A stretch of DNA of 30,205 nt from an uncultured Faecalibacterium sp. (GCA_934512105.1 CAKSWQ010000027.1:1-30205), one strand, 5' to 3'; shown: positions 13,058-22,606, numbered from the stretch's first letter. Program-made: numbers and translations. Notes: generated from the sequence alone by a model not told the origin.

Positions 13058-15037
13058 ATGAGAAGCAATAACCAACAGGAGAATCAGGCGCTGACCCCGA
13101 TGCAGAAGCAGGCGGTGCTGGTGTGCATCGTGTGTGCACTGGCGGCGCTGCTGACCATAGGCATCACCCTTACCATGCTCAAGCGGGGCAAGAACCCAAC
13201 GGAGCAGCCGGGGGATTCTTCCATTGTTACCCCCGCGCCCGCCCCGGAAGGAGAGGAGGATATCTCCGACCACTACCAGATCAACGAGACTTCCAGCGCA
13301 CTGCTCACCGGGACTGCTGATGCTGGGAATACCTATCAGGAGCAGACCCTTTTTATCGGCGACTCCAACACGGTGCGTCTGTACGCCAACGGACTGATCT
13401 CATTGCAGCAGTTCTGTGCCAAGGAGGGCATTGGCACCAGTGCCGCTCTGAACGAGGGCATCGTCACCTTTAAGCGGGACGATAACCGCTACACCATCGC
13501 GCAGGCAGTGGCAAAAATGAAGCCCCGCCGTGTGGTCATTATGCTGGGCACCAACGATAACGGCATGAATACCGAGGACTTTATCAGCAACTACACCGCG
13601 CTGGTACAGGCCATTCAGGCCAGCTATCCCTATACCGATATCATCGTCAACACGGTGCCGCCGGTCCCGTCCAACCATTCCAACTACCCCAACATGGATC
13701 AGACCCGCATCGATGATTTCAACATGGCGCTGCTGACCATGTGCGAGCAGCTGGGCGTCAAGTTCCTCAACTCTGCCGAGGCGCTCAAGGACGCCAACGG
13801 CTACGGCAATGTCGATTACTACCAGAGCGGGGATATCCATCTCAAGCCCGCAGGCCTGAAGGTGCTGTTGAAGTACCTGCGCACCCACGCCTACGAGACG
13901 GAGGATCGCCGCCCGGATACCAATAACATCCCCACCCGCGCCGAGTATACCGCCAACCCCAGCTCTGCTGTGGAAGCGCCCAGCAGTTCGGAGGAGGTCG
14001 CTTCCTCTGTTGTTGAGGAAAAAACGGAATATCAGGCCGGTTACCGTGTGGATAAAACCGGCGGCGGCGCCCTGACCTGCGGCAGCGAGAGCGGCAAGTC
14101 TCTTACGGTCAAGGTGACCAGTGCCACCCAAAGCGTTACGGTGACCGCTGTGCCGGAGGACGGCTATGTGTTCGTCAAGTGGAGCGATGGCGTGACCAAG
14201 AGCACCCGCACCGATACCAATTTTGACCAGAACGTGGATGTGACCGCTGTGTTTGCAGCTGCTTCCATCCAGATCAGCAGCAGCGGCAAGGCTGTGCTGG
14301 GGAGTTCCTACACCTTTAAAGCCACCCTCAAGGGCAAGTATCTGGATGCTTCCAGCATCCGCTGGTATGTCAACGGCACCGAGGTAACACAGGCTGCCGG
14401 TAAGACCACCGTAAAGGGCGAGGTGGATCCCTCCATGGTGGGAGGTACCTTCCGGGTGTACGCTACCGCCAGCTATAACGACTGCACGGTCACCAGCAAT
14501 AAGCTGGAACTCACGGTCAGCGGTGCACCATCCGGCTCGTCCAGCAGCTCCAGTGCTTCCTCTAAGGAGGATAAGCCTGCTTCTTCCAAGGACGAAACGT
14601 CCTCCTCCAAGGAGGATAAACCGGCTTCCTCCAAAGAAGAAAAGCCTACCGCTTCTTCCTCTTCAAACGGAACTTCCGAAAGCACCGGCAGCTCCTCCAA
14701 GGTGGAGAAACCTGCCTCCTCTAAGGAAGAAAAGTCTGCTTCTCAGAGCGGTACTTCCTCCAAGGAGGACAAGTCTGCTTCTACTTCTCATGGCAGTACC
14801 TCCTCCAAGGAAGAAAAACCTGCTTCCTCTAAGCAGGAGCACGCGGCTTCTTCTAAGGAAGAAAAACCGGCCTCTTCTTCTCAGAGCAGCACCTCTTCCA
14901 AGGAAGAAAAGCCTGCCTCCTCTAAGCAGGAGCACGCGGCTTCTTCTAAGGAAGAAAAACCGGCCGCTTCTGCCAAAGAAGAAAAGTCCGCTTCCTCCAA
15001 AACCGAGGCAAGCGCCAGCAAGGAAGCTGCCAACTGA
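13058..15037 (+). CDS. Membrane-anchored SGNH/GDSL hydrolase with InlB-like and Ser/Lys/Glu repeat tail
   Basis: A 659-residue surface protein. A short cytoplasmic head is followed by one membrane helix (residues about 19-41), which makes it a signal anchor with the rest outside. Residues 97-280 are an SGNH hydrolase: GDSN with Ser103, GTND at 164-167 (Asn166), and DIH with Asp259 and His261. Such domains often remove acetyl groups from cell-wall glycans. Residues about 325-400 look like a bacterial (InlB B-type) repeat with FVKWSDG; about 400-487 resemble an Ig-like fold (IRWYVNGTEV). From 488 to the end is a low-complexity tail of SSKEEKPA-type units. No LPXTG or other sorting signal is present. 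ATG 13058 follows AAGGAG. Substrate and tail function are unknown. Confidence 0.9.
   Translation: MRSNNQQENQALTPMQKQAVLVCIVCALAALLTIGITLTMLKRGKNPTEQPGDSSIVTPAPAPEGEEDISDHYQINETSSALLTGTADAGNTYQEQTLFIGDSNTVRLYANGLISLQQFCAKEGIGTSAALNEGIVTFKRDDNRYTIAQAVAKMKPRRVVIMLGTNDNGMNTEDFISNYTALVQAIQASYPYTDIIVNTVPPVPSNHSNYPNMDQTRIDDFNMALLTMCEQLGVKFLNSAEALKDANGYGNVDYYQSGDIHLKPAGLKVLLKYLRTHAYETEDRRPDTNNIPTRAEYTANPSSAVEAPSSSEEVASSVVEEKTEYQAGYRVDKTGGGALTCGSESGKSLTVKVTSATQSVTVTAVPEDGYVFVKWSDGVTKSTRTDTNFDQNVDVTAVFAAASIQISSSGKAVLGSSYTFKATLKGKYLDASSIRWYVNGTEVTQAAGKTTVKGEVDPSMVGGTFRVYATASYNDCTVTSNKLELTVSGAPSGSSSSSSASSKEDKPASSKDETSSSKEDKPASSKEEKPTASSSSNGTSESTGSSSKVEKPASSKEEKSASQSGTSSKEDKSASTSHGSTSSKEEKPASSKQEHAASSKEEKPASSSQSSTSSKEEKPASSKQEHAASSKEEKPAASAKEEKSASSKTEASASKEAAN
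14555..15036 (+). repeat. In-frame tandem repeats in the SGNH protein tail
   Basis: About fifteen degenerate units of 8-12 codons encode SSKEEKPA, SSKEDKPA or SSKQEHAA variants. A longer, nearly identical block of about 110 bases (core AAGCAGGAGCACGCGGCTTC) occurs twice, near 14815 and near 14905, which points to recent in-frame duplication. Repeat number probably differs between strains. Confidence 0.85.
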
Positions 15038-15060
15038 GGGCACATTCCGCGCCCGCGCCG

Positions 15061-15095
15061 CATAGGTTGGCGTGAGAGGAAGGTGGAGCCCTATG
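15061..15095 (+). promoter_or_regulatory. Hairpin that buries the start codon of the 15093 gene
   Basis: CATAGG (15061-15066) pairs with CCTATG (15090-15095), which contains the whole start codon. The ribosome site GAGGAAGG sits in the 23-base loop. Loop length, GGAAGG site and CCCTATG ending match the hairpin at 11751-11787, although the genes are unrelated in sequence. Confidence 0.5.
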
Positions 15096-15314
15096 TACTG
15101 GCAAGAGATGCGCACGCCCTCCCTGCCCGGGGAGGATGACGTGACCGACGGCAGCGTGGATTACTACGACACTGACTGGGAAAACGTGGATAACAGCGCA
15201 CTGGAGGAGGAAATGCAGAAATGCGGTCTGACGCCCTGCGAGGGAAAGACAACGTGCCCGGACAACACCCCGGCACAAACAGACCTGTCTGCGTATGAAA
15301 TCGTTTCTGAATAA
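15093..15314 (+). CDS. Small acidic protein of unknown function
   Basis: A 73-residue protein, rich in Asp and Glu (YYDTDWENVDNSALEEEM), with two cysteines (KCGLTPC) and a third nearby. No signal peptide or membrane helix. I do not recognise a family. The start at 15093 is preferred to an in-frame GTG at 15072 because GAGGAAGG lies between them. It lies 55 bases after the SGNH gene and 86 before the YjjG-type gene, in the same direction, so it is likely part of the same transcript. Its small size makes the call less certain. Confidence 0.55.
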   Translation: MYWQEMRTPSLPGEDDVTDGSVDYYDTDWENVDNSALEEEMQKCGLTPCEGKTTCPDNTPAQTDLSAYEIVSE

Positions 15315-15317
15315 CGG

Positions 15318-15350
15318 GAAGCCAGCTCTGCCGGGGGTGGGGCTGGCTTC
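15318..15350 (+). terminator. Hairpin after the small acidic gene, weak terminator at best
   Basis: GAAGCCAGC (15318-15326) pairs with GCTGGCTTC (15342-15350) around a G-rich loop. Only TCCCTGTTG follows, so a T-run is missing. It may slow or stabilise the transcript rather than end it. Confidence 0.35.
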
Positions 15351-15400
15351 TCCCTGTTGATACACCAAAGTGGGAAATGCTGAAAAGAAAGTGAGATACT

Positions 15401-16141
15401 ATGGCAAAATATTATTGCATCCTGTTCGATGCGGACAATACGCTGCTCAACTTTGACGCAGCCGAAAACAAGGCGTTGGCCGAAACGCTGGTGAACTACG
15501 GCATCGAGCCGGACGCCGAGACCGTGCAGACCTACCGCACCATCAACGAGGAGCTGTGGCGGCAGCTGGAAAAAGGCCAGATCCGCCGCGAGAAGCTGTT
15601 CAGTGAGCGGTTCAGCCGCTTTTTAAAGGCCATTGATGCCGCCGGTGACGGCGTGGAGATGAACCGTTACTATCTGGAGCAGTTGTCCACCCACCCCGAC
15701 CTGATGAGCGCCGAGGTACTGGACGTGCTGCGGGAGCTTTCCGAGGTGGCAACGCTGGCCATCGTCAGCAACGGTGCCCAGAAGGTGCAGACCCGCCGTC
15801 TGGCGGAAAGCGGCGTGATGAACTTTATGGAGGACGTGTTCATCTCTGAGAAAATGGGCTGCGAAAAGCCCAATGCCCGTATTTTCGATGCTGCTCTGCG
15901 CGCACTGGGCGTGGAGAACCGGGAGCACGTTCTGATGGTGGGCGACAGCCTGGCCAGCGATATTCAGGGCGGCAGCAACGCCGGGCTGGATACCTGCTGG
16001 TACAACCCCAACCACGCCGAGAACCCCGGTAAGGTGATCCCCACCTACGAAATCGCCAGTCTGGAAGAATTGTATCCGCTGGTGATGGAGCCGGAGGAAC
16101 TGGCCAATGTTGGCCTGAAGAACCGCCGCCACCAGTGCTGA
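15401..16141 (+). CDS. yjjG: YjjG-family noncanonical pyrimidine nucleotidase (HAD)
   Basis: A 246-residue HAD phosphatase. Motif I reads ILFDADNTLLNFD, where DADNTL and the following aromatic residue are typical of YjjG, an enzyme that clears noncanonical pyrimidine nucleoside monophosphates by hydrolysis. Motif II Ser is in AIVSNGAQKVQ, motif III Lys in GCEKPNARIFD, motif IV is MVGDSLASDIQGG. The cap is helical (residues 18-90). The last residues (KNRRHQC) look like a short tail. The ribosome site is weak (AAAGTGAG, about 5 bases upstream), which fits translation in an operon. It precedes the ABC-F gene by 33 bases. Confidence 0.88.
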   Translation: MAKYYCILFDADNTLLNFDAAENKALAETLVNYGIEPDAETVQTYRTINEELWRQLEKGQIRREKLFSERFSRFLKAIDAAGDGVEMNRYYLEQLSTHPDLMSAEVLDVLRELSEVATLAIVSNGAQKVQTRRLAESGVMNFMEDVFISEKMGCEKPNARIFDAALRALGVENREHVLMVGDSLASDIQGGSNAGLDTCWYNPNHAENPGKVIPTYEIASLEELYPLVMEPEELANVGLKNRRHQC

Positions 16142-16174
16142 AACTTAAAGAAGAACGGATAACGGATCAAAACT

Positions 16175-18070
16175 ATGCTGATACATTTGGAAAAACTGGG
16201 TAAGACCTTTGGCGAAAAGGTGGTGCTGCACGATGTGACCGCCAGTGTCGAGCGGGAGGACCGCATCGGCATCGTGGGACAAAACGGCGCAGGCAAGACC
16301 ACCCTGCTCAAGATCCTTACCGGCGAATATCAGGACTACGAGGGCGAGTTCAGCGTGACCCACGGTGTAACACTGGGCTATCTGGAGCAGAACGCAAAGC
16401 TGGACGCCACGCTGGATATCTACGGCGAGATGCGCGCCACCTTTGCCCCGGTGCTGGATGCCATGGCGCAGATGCAGATCTTGGAGCGCCGCATGGCTGC
16501 CCAGCCCGATAATGCCGACCTGCTGGCGCAGCACGATGCCCTGCAGAACATCGTGGACGCCGCCGACGGCTACAACATGGACGTGAACATCAAAAAGGTG
16601 CTGTCCGGCATGGGCTTTGCGCAGGATACATGGCAAAAGAACATTGCGGTGCTTTCCGGCGGCGAGCTGACGCGGCTGCGTCTGGCAAAGCTGCTGCTGG
16701 AAAAGCCGGATGTCCTCATTCTGGACGAGCCCACCAACCACCTGGATTTTGCTACCATGGAATGGCTGGAAAACTACCTCAAGAGCTATTCCGGCGCCGT
16801 GCTGGTGGTCAGCCACGACCGCTATTTCCTCGATAACGTGTGTACAAAGATCTGGGAGGTGTCCTTCCAGACTATGACCACCTACAAGGGCAACTTCTCG
16901 GCTTATCTGCCCCAGAAGGAAGCTGCCGATGCCTTGCGCCAGAAGCAGCATGATGCCGATGTGGCACTGGCCGAAAAGTTACAGGATTATGTGGACCGCA
17001 ACCTTGTGCGCGCCTCCACTACCAAAATGGCGCAGAGCCGCCGCAGGCAGTTGGAAAAGCTGGAGATCACCGAGGCACCCAAGGACGAGACCAACCAGCT
17101 GAAGTTCCGCTTTGAATACGACGTAGAACCGTGGAACGAGCTGGTGCTGCTGAAAAATCTCAGTATCAAGATCGGGGAGCGCACCCTGCTGGAGCCCTTC
17201 ACCTATACGGTCTGCCGCGGGCAGCGGCTCATTATTGCCGGCCCCAACGGCGCAGGAAAATCTACCCTGATGCAGGTGCTGGACGGCAAGCGCCGTCCCT
17301 CCGGCGGCATGGTGCGGCTGGGCACCGGGGCGCGTCCCAGCATTTTTGCCCAGCAGCAGAACCGTCTGGGGCAGGGCAGGGTCATTGATGTCATCTGGAA
17401 CAAGTACCCCCGTATGACCGAGCTGGAGGTGCGCAGCCACCTTGCAAAGCTGGGCTTCCGGGGCGATACCGTGTTCAAGCCCTGTGAGGCACTGTCCGGC
17501 GGTGAGCTGGCGCGTCTGCGCTTTGCAGAGATCGTGCTGGAACGGCCGAACCTGCTGTTTCTGGACGAGCCCACCAACCACTTGGACATCTATACCCGCG
17601 AGAACCTGACCGAGGCGCTGATGGCCTACACCGGCACCCTGCTGCTGGTCACCCACGACCGTCACCTGATGAACAGCCTGGCCTGTCCCATCCTCTACCT
17701 TGAGGACGGCAAGGCGGTGCTCTACCCCAGCTACGATGCCCTGATGGGACGCGCCGCCCCGGTGCAGGCTGCCCAGAAAGCTGCCGAGCCTGCCAAGACC
17801 GGCTACGGCAAGGAGCAGCGCCGCCGCCGCGCTGAGCTGCGCGCCAAGATCAAGGCCTGCGAGGACGAGATGGAGGCCTGCGGCGCACGCGAGGTGGAGC
17901 TGGACAACGAGATCAACTCCCCGGAGGTGTACAACGACCCCGACCTGCTGCGCCAGAAAAGCGATGAGCTGAGCGACCTGCGCTTCCATCAGGAGGAACT
18001 TTTTGCCGCATGGGAAGCCGCCATGGAAGAGCAGGAAGCCTACGAGCAGACGCAGCAGCCCGAAGAATAA
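16175..18070 (+). CDS. ABC-F family ATPase (Uup/YdiF-like translation factor)
   Basis: A 631-residue soluble protein of two ABC ATPase domains in one chain without membrane helices, the ABC-F plan. Members act on the ribosome or in resistance; this sequence looks most like the housekeeping YdiF/Uup group. Domain 1: Walker A GQNGAGKTT (35-43), signature LSGGE (160-164), Walker B LDEPTNHLD (183-191). Domain 2: Walker A GPNGAGKST (356-364), LSGGE (440-444), LDEPTNHLD (463-471). The linker between domains is helical and charged (NLVRASTTKMAQSRRRQLEK), the P-site tRNA interaction motif. A coiled coil fills the last 70 residues. The ATG has no strong site upstream. The Gx-type gene follows 15 bases later. 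Confidence 0.93.
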   Translation: MLIHLEKLGKTFGEKVVLHDVTASVEREDRIGIVGQNGAGKTTLLKILTGEYQDYEGEFSVTHGVTLGYLEQNAKLDATLDIYGEMRATFAPVLDAMAQMQILERRMAAQPDNADLLAQHDALQNIVDAADGYNMDVNIKKVLSGMGFAQDTWQKNIAVLSGGELTRLRLAKLLLEKPDVLILDEPTNHLDFATMEWLENYLKSYSGAVLVVSHDRYFLDNVCTKIWEVSFQTMTTYKGNFSAYLPQKEAADALRQKQHDADVALAEKLQDYVDRNLVRASTTKMAQSRRRQLEKLEITEAPKDETNQLKFRFEYDVEPWNELVLLKNLSIKIGERTLLEPFTYTVCRGQRLIIAGPNGAGKSTLMQVLDGKRRPSGGMVRLGTGARPSIFAQQQNRLGQGRVIDVIWNKYPRMTELEVRSHLAKLGFRGDTVFKPCEALSGGELARLRFAEIVLERPNLLFLDEPTNHLDIYTRENLTEALMAYTGTLLLVTHDRHLMNSLACPILYLEDGKAVLYPSYDALMGRAAPVQAAQKAAEPAKTGYGKEQRRRRAELRAKIKACEDEMEACGAREVELDNEINSPEVYNDPDLLRQKSDELSDLRFHQEELFAAWEAAMEEQEAYEQTQQPEE

Positions 18071-18085
18071 AGGAGCGTATCCTCT

Positions 18086-18631
18086 ATGCCTAAAAATCAC
18101 CGCAACTATCAAAAAACACGGCATATCGCCCTGTCTGGTCTGCTGTTTGCGCTGGCCATGGCGCTTTCCTTCATTGAGGGCACGCTGGTCATCCCGGGGC
18201 TTTTGCCGGGCATGAAGCTGGGGCTTGCCAACATCGTGGTCATGTATGCCTTGTTCTTTATGGGCCCCCGGCAGGCATTGGTGCTGGATGTGCTCAAGGC
18301 GCTGTTCGTCTTTCTGGTGTCCGGCTTCACGGCAGGCTTCCTTTCGCTGTGCGGCGGGCTTTTATCCCTTGCGGTGATGTGGGTGCTGTACTATCTTTTG
18401 CCGGTGCGCCCAACATGGTTCATCCTGTCGGTCTGCGGCGCACTGGCGCATAACGTGGGGCAGCTGCTGGGCGCGGGGGTCATCATCTCCTCGTCTTTGT
18501 CGCTTTACTATGCGCCGGTCATGCTGGTGCTGGGGCTTGTCATGGGCGCACTCACCTCAGTCACCCTGCGGGCGCTGCTGCCCGCGCTGGGCAAAATGGG
18601 CTTCAATACCCACGAAAACCGCCCCGAATGA
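18086..18631 (+). CDS. Gx transporter family / HepA-like membrane protein
   Basis: A 181-residue membrane protein with about five to six helices. After a basic head (KNHRNYQKTRH) comes ALSGLLFALAMALSFIEG and LPGMKLGLANIVVMYALF, the signature of the Gx transporter family (also named heptaprenyl diphosphate synthase component I). These proteins are often found beside an FMN-binding or NusG-domain protein; none is adjacent here. Its function is uncertain; ECF-type or quinone-related roles have been suggested. The site AAAGGAG lies nine bases before the ATG. It ends the long plus-strand block, just before the lon promoter. Confidence 0.85.
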   Translation: MPKNHRNYQKTRHIALSGLLFALAMALSFIEGTLVIPGLLPGMKLGLANIVVMYALFFMGPRQALVLDVLKALFVFLVSGFTAGFLSLCGGLLSLAVMWVLYYLLPVRPTWFILSVCGALAHNVGQLLGAGVIISSSLSLYYAPVMLVLGLVMGALTSVTLRALLPALGKMGFNTHENRPE

Positions 18632-18652
18632 CCGACCATTCCGGCAGGGCAG

Positions 18653-18680
18653 TTGCATTTTGGCCGGAAATCTGTATAAT
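18653..18680 (+). promoter_or_regulatory. Promoter of lon
   Basis: TTGCAT (18653-18658), 16 bases, TATAAT (18675-18680). The leader is about 85 bases and can form a TGCCG/CGGCA hairpin ahead of the GGGAGGTG site. No CIRCE or CtsR-type heat-shock operator is visible. Confidence 0.65.
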
Positions 18681-18771
18681 AAGGAAACAACTGTATTTTT
18701 ATTAAAATGACCCCAAAGGATAGCGCTGCCGCAGCACAGGGACGCAAACGGCAGTCGGGAGGTGTTTGTAT

Positions 18772-21225
18772 ATGTCTGAAAAAGTTACCATCAAGGTCGA
18801 GCGCAAGGAGCTCCATCTGCCCACCATCGCACTGCGCGGGCTGGTGGTGTTCCCCAACAACCTTGTTCATTTTGAAGTCGGGCGGGAAAAGAGCATTGCC
18901 GCCGTGGAGTGGGCCATGGCCAATAACTCCAACGTATTTCTGGTAGCCCAGAAGGAGATGGAAACCAGCGAGCCCACCCAGCAGGATCTGTACACCTACG
19001 GCGTAGTAGCCGAGGTCAAACAGGTGCTGCGCGTGTCGGACGAGCTGGTCAAGGTGCTGGTGGAGGGCAAGTACCGCGCCAAGCTGACCGAGCTGGATAC
19101 CACCGGCGATTTTCTGCTGTCTGCCGTGCGCTCCGCTCCGGTGCGTGCCGCGAAGCCCGAAGAAGCTGTGGAGACTGAGGCGCTGCTCCGCGCCCTCAAG
19201 ACCGGCTTTGACGAATATCTGGGCATGAACCCGCGCCTTGCCAAGGACGTGGTGTTCACTATCGTTTCCAGCGATGACCCTATGTTTCTCACCGAGTATA
19301 TGCCGGCGAACCTCCTGTTCCGCTACGAGGACAAGCAGGCTGTGATGAACGAAAATACCCTCAATGGCCGTTTGCAGCGCCTTGTGGAGATGCTGCGCCG
19401 CGAATGTCAAGTGATGAAGATCGAAAAGGAAATCGCGGAAAAGGTCAACGAGTCCATGGACAAGAACCAGCGCGATTACTACCTACACGAGCAGCTGCAC
19501 ATCATCAACGACGAGCTGGGCGAGGGGGACGATACCCACGCCGAAGCTGATGATTACCGCCGCAAGATCCGGGAGCTGCACCTTGCCGAGGACAGCGAGA
19601 AAAAGCTGCTCAAGGAGGTAGACCGCCTTTCCCGGATGCAGAGCAGCAATCAGGAAGCTACGGTCATCCGCACCTATCTGGATACCTGTCTGGATCTGCC
19701 GTGGAACACCATGACCGTGGATGATCTGGATATCAACCGCGCCCAGCAGATTTTAGACCGGGATCACTACGGCCTGAAAAAGGTCAAGGACCGCATTCTG
19801 GAAACGCTGGCTGTGCGCAAGCTGGCACCGGATGTGAAGGCACAGATCATCTGTCTGGTCGGCCCTCCGGGCGTTGGCAAGACCAGTATTGCGCGTTCCA
19901 TCGCGGAAAGCCTTGGCCGCAAGTATGTGCGCATCAGCCTGGGCGGCGTGCGGGACGAAGCCGAGATCCGCGGCCACCGCCGCACCTACATCGGTGCCAT
20001 GCCCGGCAAGATTATCAGCGCCATGATCACCGCCAAGTCCTCCAACCCCCTGATGCTGCTGGACGAGATCGACAAGCTGGCAGGGGACTTCCGGGGCGAC
20101 CCGGCGGCGGCTCTGCTGGAGGCGCTGGACCCGGAGCAGAACAGCACCTTCAACGATCATTTCATTGATATCCCGTTTGACCTGAGCCATGTGCTCTTTA
20201 TTACCACCGCGAACGACTTGGGCAGCATCCCCGGCCCGCTGCGCGACCGCATGGACGTCATCGAGCTGCCCAGCTATACCCGCGTGGAAAAATACAATAT
20301 TGCCCGCAAGCATCTGCTGCCCAAGCAGCTCAAGGCCTGCGGTCTGACCGGCAAGGTCACCATGAACCAGAGCGCACTCTACGGCATCATCGACGGCTAC
20401 ACCCGCGAGGCCGGTGTGCGTAATCTGGAGCGCACCATCACCAGTGTGCTGCGCAAGTGCGCCCGCAAGATCGCTTCCGGCGAGGTGGAGAGCGTAGCCG
20501 TTACCGCTGCCATGCTGGAGGAGCTGCTGGGCCCCCGCATCGTCAAGCCGGACTTCCTCAACCGCACCAACGCCGTGGGCATCGCCAACGGTCTGGCATG
20601 GACCAGCGTAGGCGGCGAGACCCTGCCCATCGAGGTGCAGGTCATGGACAACGGCACCGGCAAGATCACCGTTACCGGCTCGCTGGGCGATGTGATGAAG
20701 GAGAGCGCACAGCTGGCAGTCACTTGGGTGCGCGTCCACGCTGAGGAATACGGCATCGACCCTGAACGGCTGAAAAAGTGCGACCTGCACATCCACGCCC
20801 CCGAGGGCGCTGTGCCCAAGGACGGCCCCAGTGCCGGCGTTACCCTGACCACGGCACTGGTGTCCTGCCTGTCCGGTGTGCCGGTGCGCGGCGATGTGGC
20901 TATGACCGGCGAGATCACCCTGCACGGCAATGTGCTTCCCATCGGCGGTCTGCGGGAAAAGAGCATGGCTGCCTACCGCGAGGGCATGAAGACTGTGCTC
21001 ATCCCCAAGGACAACGAGCCTGATCTGTATGATGTGGACGAGGAGGTCAAGAAGAACTTGACCTTCCTGCCCATGCAGAACCTCTCGCAGGTGCTGGCTG
21101 CCGCTCTGCTCAAGCCGAAAGCTGCTAAAAGCACCGCAGGCCGTCCCCGCACCAAAAAGTCCAAGGCAGGGGAGAAGCGCATCCCCGCCGCGCCTGAGAA
21201 GAACCAGCCGGGCGCTGTCTGCTGA
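18772..21225 (+). CDS. lon: ATP-dependent protease La, LonA
   Basis: An 817-residue LonA protease that unfolds and degrades damaged or regulatory proteins in the cytoplasm. The N-terminal LON domain begins [23 protein letters not shown]. The AAA+ module has Walker A GPPGVGKT (364-371) and Walker B MLLDEIDK. The C-terminal protease holds Ser687 (KDGPSAGVT) and Lys730 (GLREKSMAA), the Ser-Lys dyad. A lysine-rich tail of some 30 residues ([18 protein letters not shown]) extends beyond the usual end. ATG 18772 lies nine bases from GGAGG. The next gene engB follows after 21 bases, an order common in Firmicutes. Confidence 0.96.
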   Translation: MSEKVTIKVERKELHLPTIALRGLVVFPNNLVHFEVGREKSIAAVEWAMANNSNVFLVAQKEMETSEPTQQDLYTYGVVAEVKQVLRVSDELVKVLVEGKYRAKLTELDTTGDFLLSAVRSAPVRAAKPEEAVETEALLRALKTGFDEYLGMNPRLAKDVVFTIVSSDDPMFLTEYMPANLLFRYEDKQAVMNENTLNGRLQRLVEMLRRECQVMKIEKEIAEKVNESMDKNQRDYYLHEQLHIINDELGEGDDTHAEADDYRRKIRELHLAEDSEKKLLKEVDRLSRMQSSNQEATVIRTYLDTCLDLPWNTMTVDDLDINRAQQILDRDHYGLKKVKDRILETLAVRKLAPDVKAQIICLVGPPGVGKTSIARSIAESLGRKYVRISLGGVRDEAEIRGHRRTYIGAMPGKIISAMITAKSSNPLMLLDEIDKLAGDFRGDPAAALLEALDPEQNSTFNDHFIDIPFDLSHVLFITTANDLGSIPGPLRDRMDVIELPSYTRVEKYNIARKHLLPKQLKACGLTGKVTMNQSALYGIIDGYTREAGVRNLERTITSVLRKCARKIASGEVESVAVTAAMLEELLGPRIVKPDFLNRTNAVGIANGLAWTSVGGETLPIEVQVMDNGTGKITVTGSLGDVMKESAQLAVTWVRVHAEEYGIDPERLKKCDLHIHAPEGAVPKDGPSAGVTLTTALVSCLSGVPVRGDVAMTGEITLHGNVLPIGGLREKSMAAYREGMKTVLIPKDNEPDLYDVDEEVKKNLTFLPMQNLSQVLAAALLKPKAAKSTAGRPRTKKSKAGEKRIPAAPEKNQPGAVC

Positions 21226-21246
21226 AAGAACAGAAAGGAACACGCC

Positions 21247-21849
21247 ATGATCTTCAATAAAGCTGATTTTATTGCCAGCTATGGCATTTCCAGCCAGCTG
21301 CCCGAAAGCGACCGCCCGGAGCTGAGCTTTTCGGGGCGCTCCAACGTGGGCAAATCCAGCCTGATCAACAAGCTGTGCAGCCGCAAAAATCTGGCGCGCG
21401 TGTCCAGTACGCCGGGCAAAACGGCTACCATCAACTTCTATTCGGTGGATGACTGCTACTTTGTGGACTTGCCGGGCTACGGCTACGCCAAGGTGAGCAA
21501 CGCTGACCGCGAGCGCTGGGATGACCTGATCAACAGCTACTTCGAGGCACCCCGCCACCACACCCTGCTGGTGCAGCTGCTGGACTGCCGCCACGCCCCC
21601 AGCGCAGACGACTTGCAGATGCTGCGCTACCTGCACTACCACCGCATTCCCTATGTGGTGGCGCTGACCAAGGCGGACAAGCTGAAAAAGAGCCAGCTTG
21701 CCAAAACGCAGGAGGACTTTGAAACCATCTGCCGCCCCTACGGCTGCCAGAAGGTGGTGCTGACCAGCGGCGAAAACGGCTACGGCATCCCGGAGTTGCA
21801 AGCGGTGCTCAACGCCGCAGTGGCTGCGGAAAACGAAGAAGCGGAGTAA
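21247..21849 (+). CDS. ysxC: Ribosome biogenesis GTPase EngB (YsxC/YihA)
   Basis: A 200-residue essential-type GTPase of the TrmE-Era-EngA-EngB superfamily, which assists 50S subunit assembly. G1 is GRSNVGKS (30-37), G2 contains the STPGKT loop, G3 is DLPGYG (74-79) and G4 is TKAD (141-144). Length and the start NKADFIASY fit the family. AAAGGAA lies seven bases before the ATG. It sits between lon and a methyltransferase gene that begins four bases after its stop, so these are translated in close coupling. Confidence 0.96.
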   Translation: MIFNKADFIASYGISSQLPESDRPELSFSGRSNVGKSSLINKLCSRKNLARVSSTPGKTATINFYSVDDCYFVDLPGYGYAKVSNADRERWDDLINSYFEAPRHHTLLVQLLDCRHAPSADDLQMLRYLHYHRIPYVVALTKADKLKKSQLAKTQEDFETICRPYGCQKVVLTSGENGYGIPELQAVLNAAVAAENEEAE

Positions 21850-21853
21850 CGCC

Positions 21854-22603
21854 ATGGCTTACAACGAATTTGCCTATTTTTACGATGAATTCAACGGCGA
21901 GGCGGACTACGACGCCCTGTACAGCCAGATCCATGCAAAGCTGGAAGCCCATGGCATTCAGGACGGCATTGTAGCCGACCTTGGCTGCGGCACCGGGGAA
22001 CTGACCCTGATGCTGACGCAGGCGGGTTATGATATGATCGGCATCGACCAGTCGGAAGAGATGCTCTGTGTGGTGCGGGATAAGGCCGAGCAGCTGGGGC
22101 TTTCCGGCCGCTTGTTGCTGCTCCGGCAGGATTTACTCAAGCTGGATCTCTACGGAACCATCCGGGCGGCAGTATCCACCTTTGATACCTTCAACCACAT
22201 CCCGGATCTGGATACGGCCATTGCCAACGCGGGCTTTTTTATGGAAAAGGGCGGCGTGTTCCTGTTTGATATGAACACCCCCTATAAGCACCAGAAGATT
22301 CTGGGCGATAACGAATTCACCTTTGAGGAAGAGGACGCCGCCTGTGTGTGGCGCAACCACTATAACGCTGCCGACCGCAGGGTGGAGATCACGGTGGACA
22401 TTGATTATCACGAGACCGGTGAGCATTTCCACGAGAAATTCTGCGAGTATACCTACGATCTGGACACGATCCGTGCATCGCTGGAAAAGCACGGCTTTGC
22501 ACTGGAAAGCGTCTGCGACGGCGAGACCTTCGGCCCGCTGACCGAGGAAAGCCAGCGCTACTTCTTCTGCGCAACAAAACAGTATACACAACTGGAGGAA
22601 TAA
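21854..22603 (+). CDS. Class I SAM-dependent methyltransferase
   Basis: A 249-residue Rossmann-fold methyltransferase. SAM motif I is DLGCGTGE (42-49), followed by the acidic GIDQSEEML end of strand 2 and VSTFDTFNHI at motif IV. The C-terminal part (residues 140-230) is a beta-rich insert with ACVWRNHYNAADRRVEI, as in a group of clostridial methyltransferases often next to hslO or engB. The substrate, probably a small molecule, is not known. It starts four bases after engB and ends three bases before hslO. Confidence 0.88.
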   Translation: MAYNEFAYFYDEFNGEADYDALYSQIHAKLEAHGIQDGIVADLGCGTGELTLMLTQAGYDMIGIDQSEEMLCVVRDKAEQLGLSGRLLLLRQDLLKLDLYGTIRAAVSTFDTFNHIPDLDTAIANAGFFMEKGGVFLFDMNTPYKHQKILGDNEFTFEEEDAACVWRNHYNAADRRVEITVDIDYHETGEHFHEKFCEYTYDLDTIRASLEKHGFALESVCDGETFGPLTEESQRYFFCATKQYTQLEE

Positions 22604-22606
22604 CCT

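Noticed and set aside
14555..15036. Regular short repeats that could be taken for a CRISPR array
   Set aside because: The units are in frame, degenerate and encode a Ser/Lys/Glu tail; there are no unique spacers of equal length.
18639..18669. TTCCGGC/GCCGGAA inverted repeat after the Gx-type gene as terminator
   Set aside because: No T-run follows, the loop is long (17 bases) and it overlaps the lon promoter; too weak to call.
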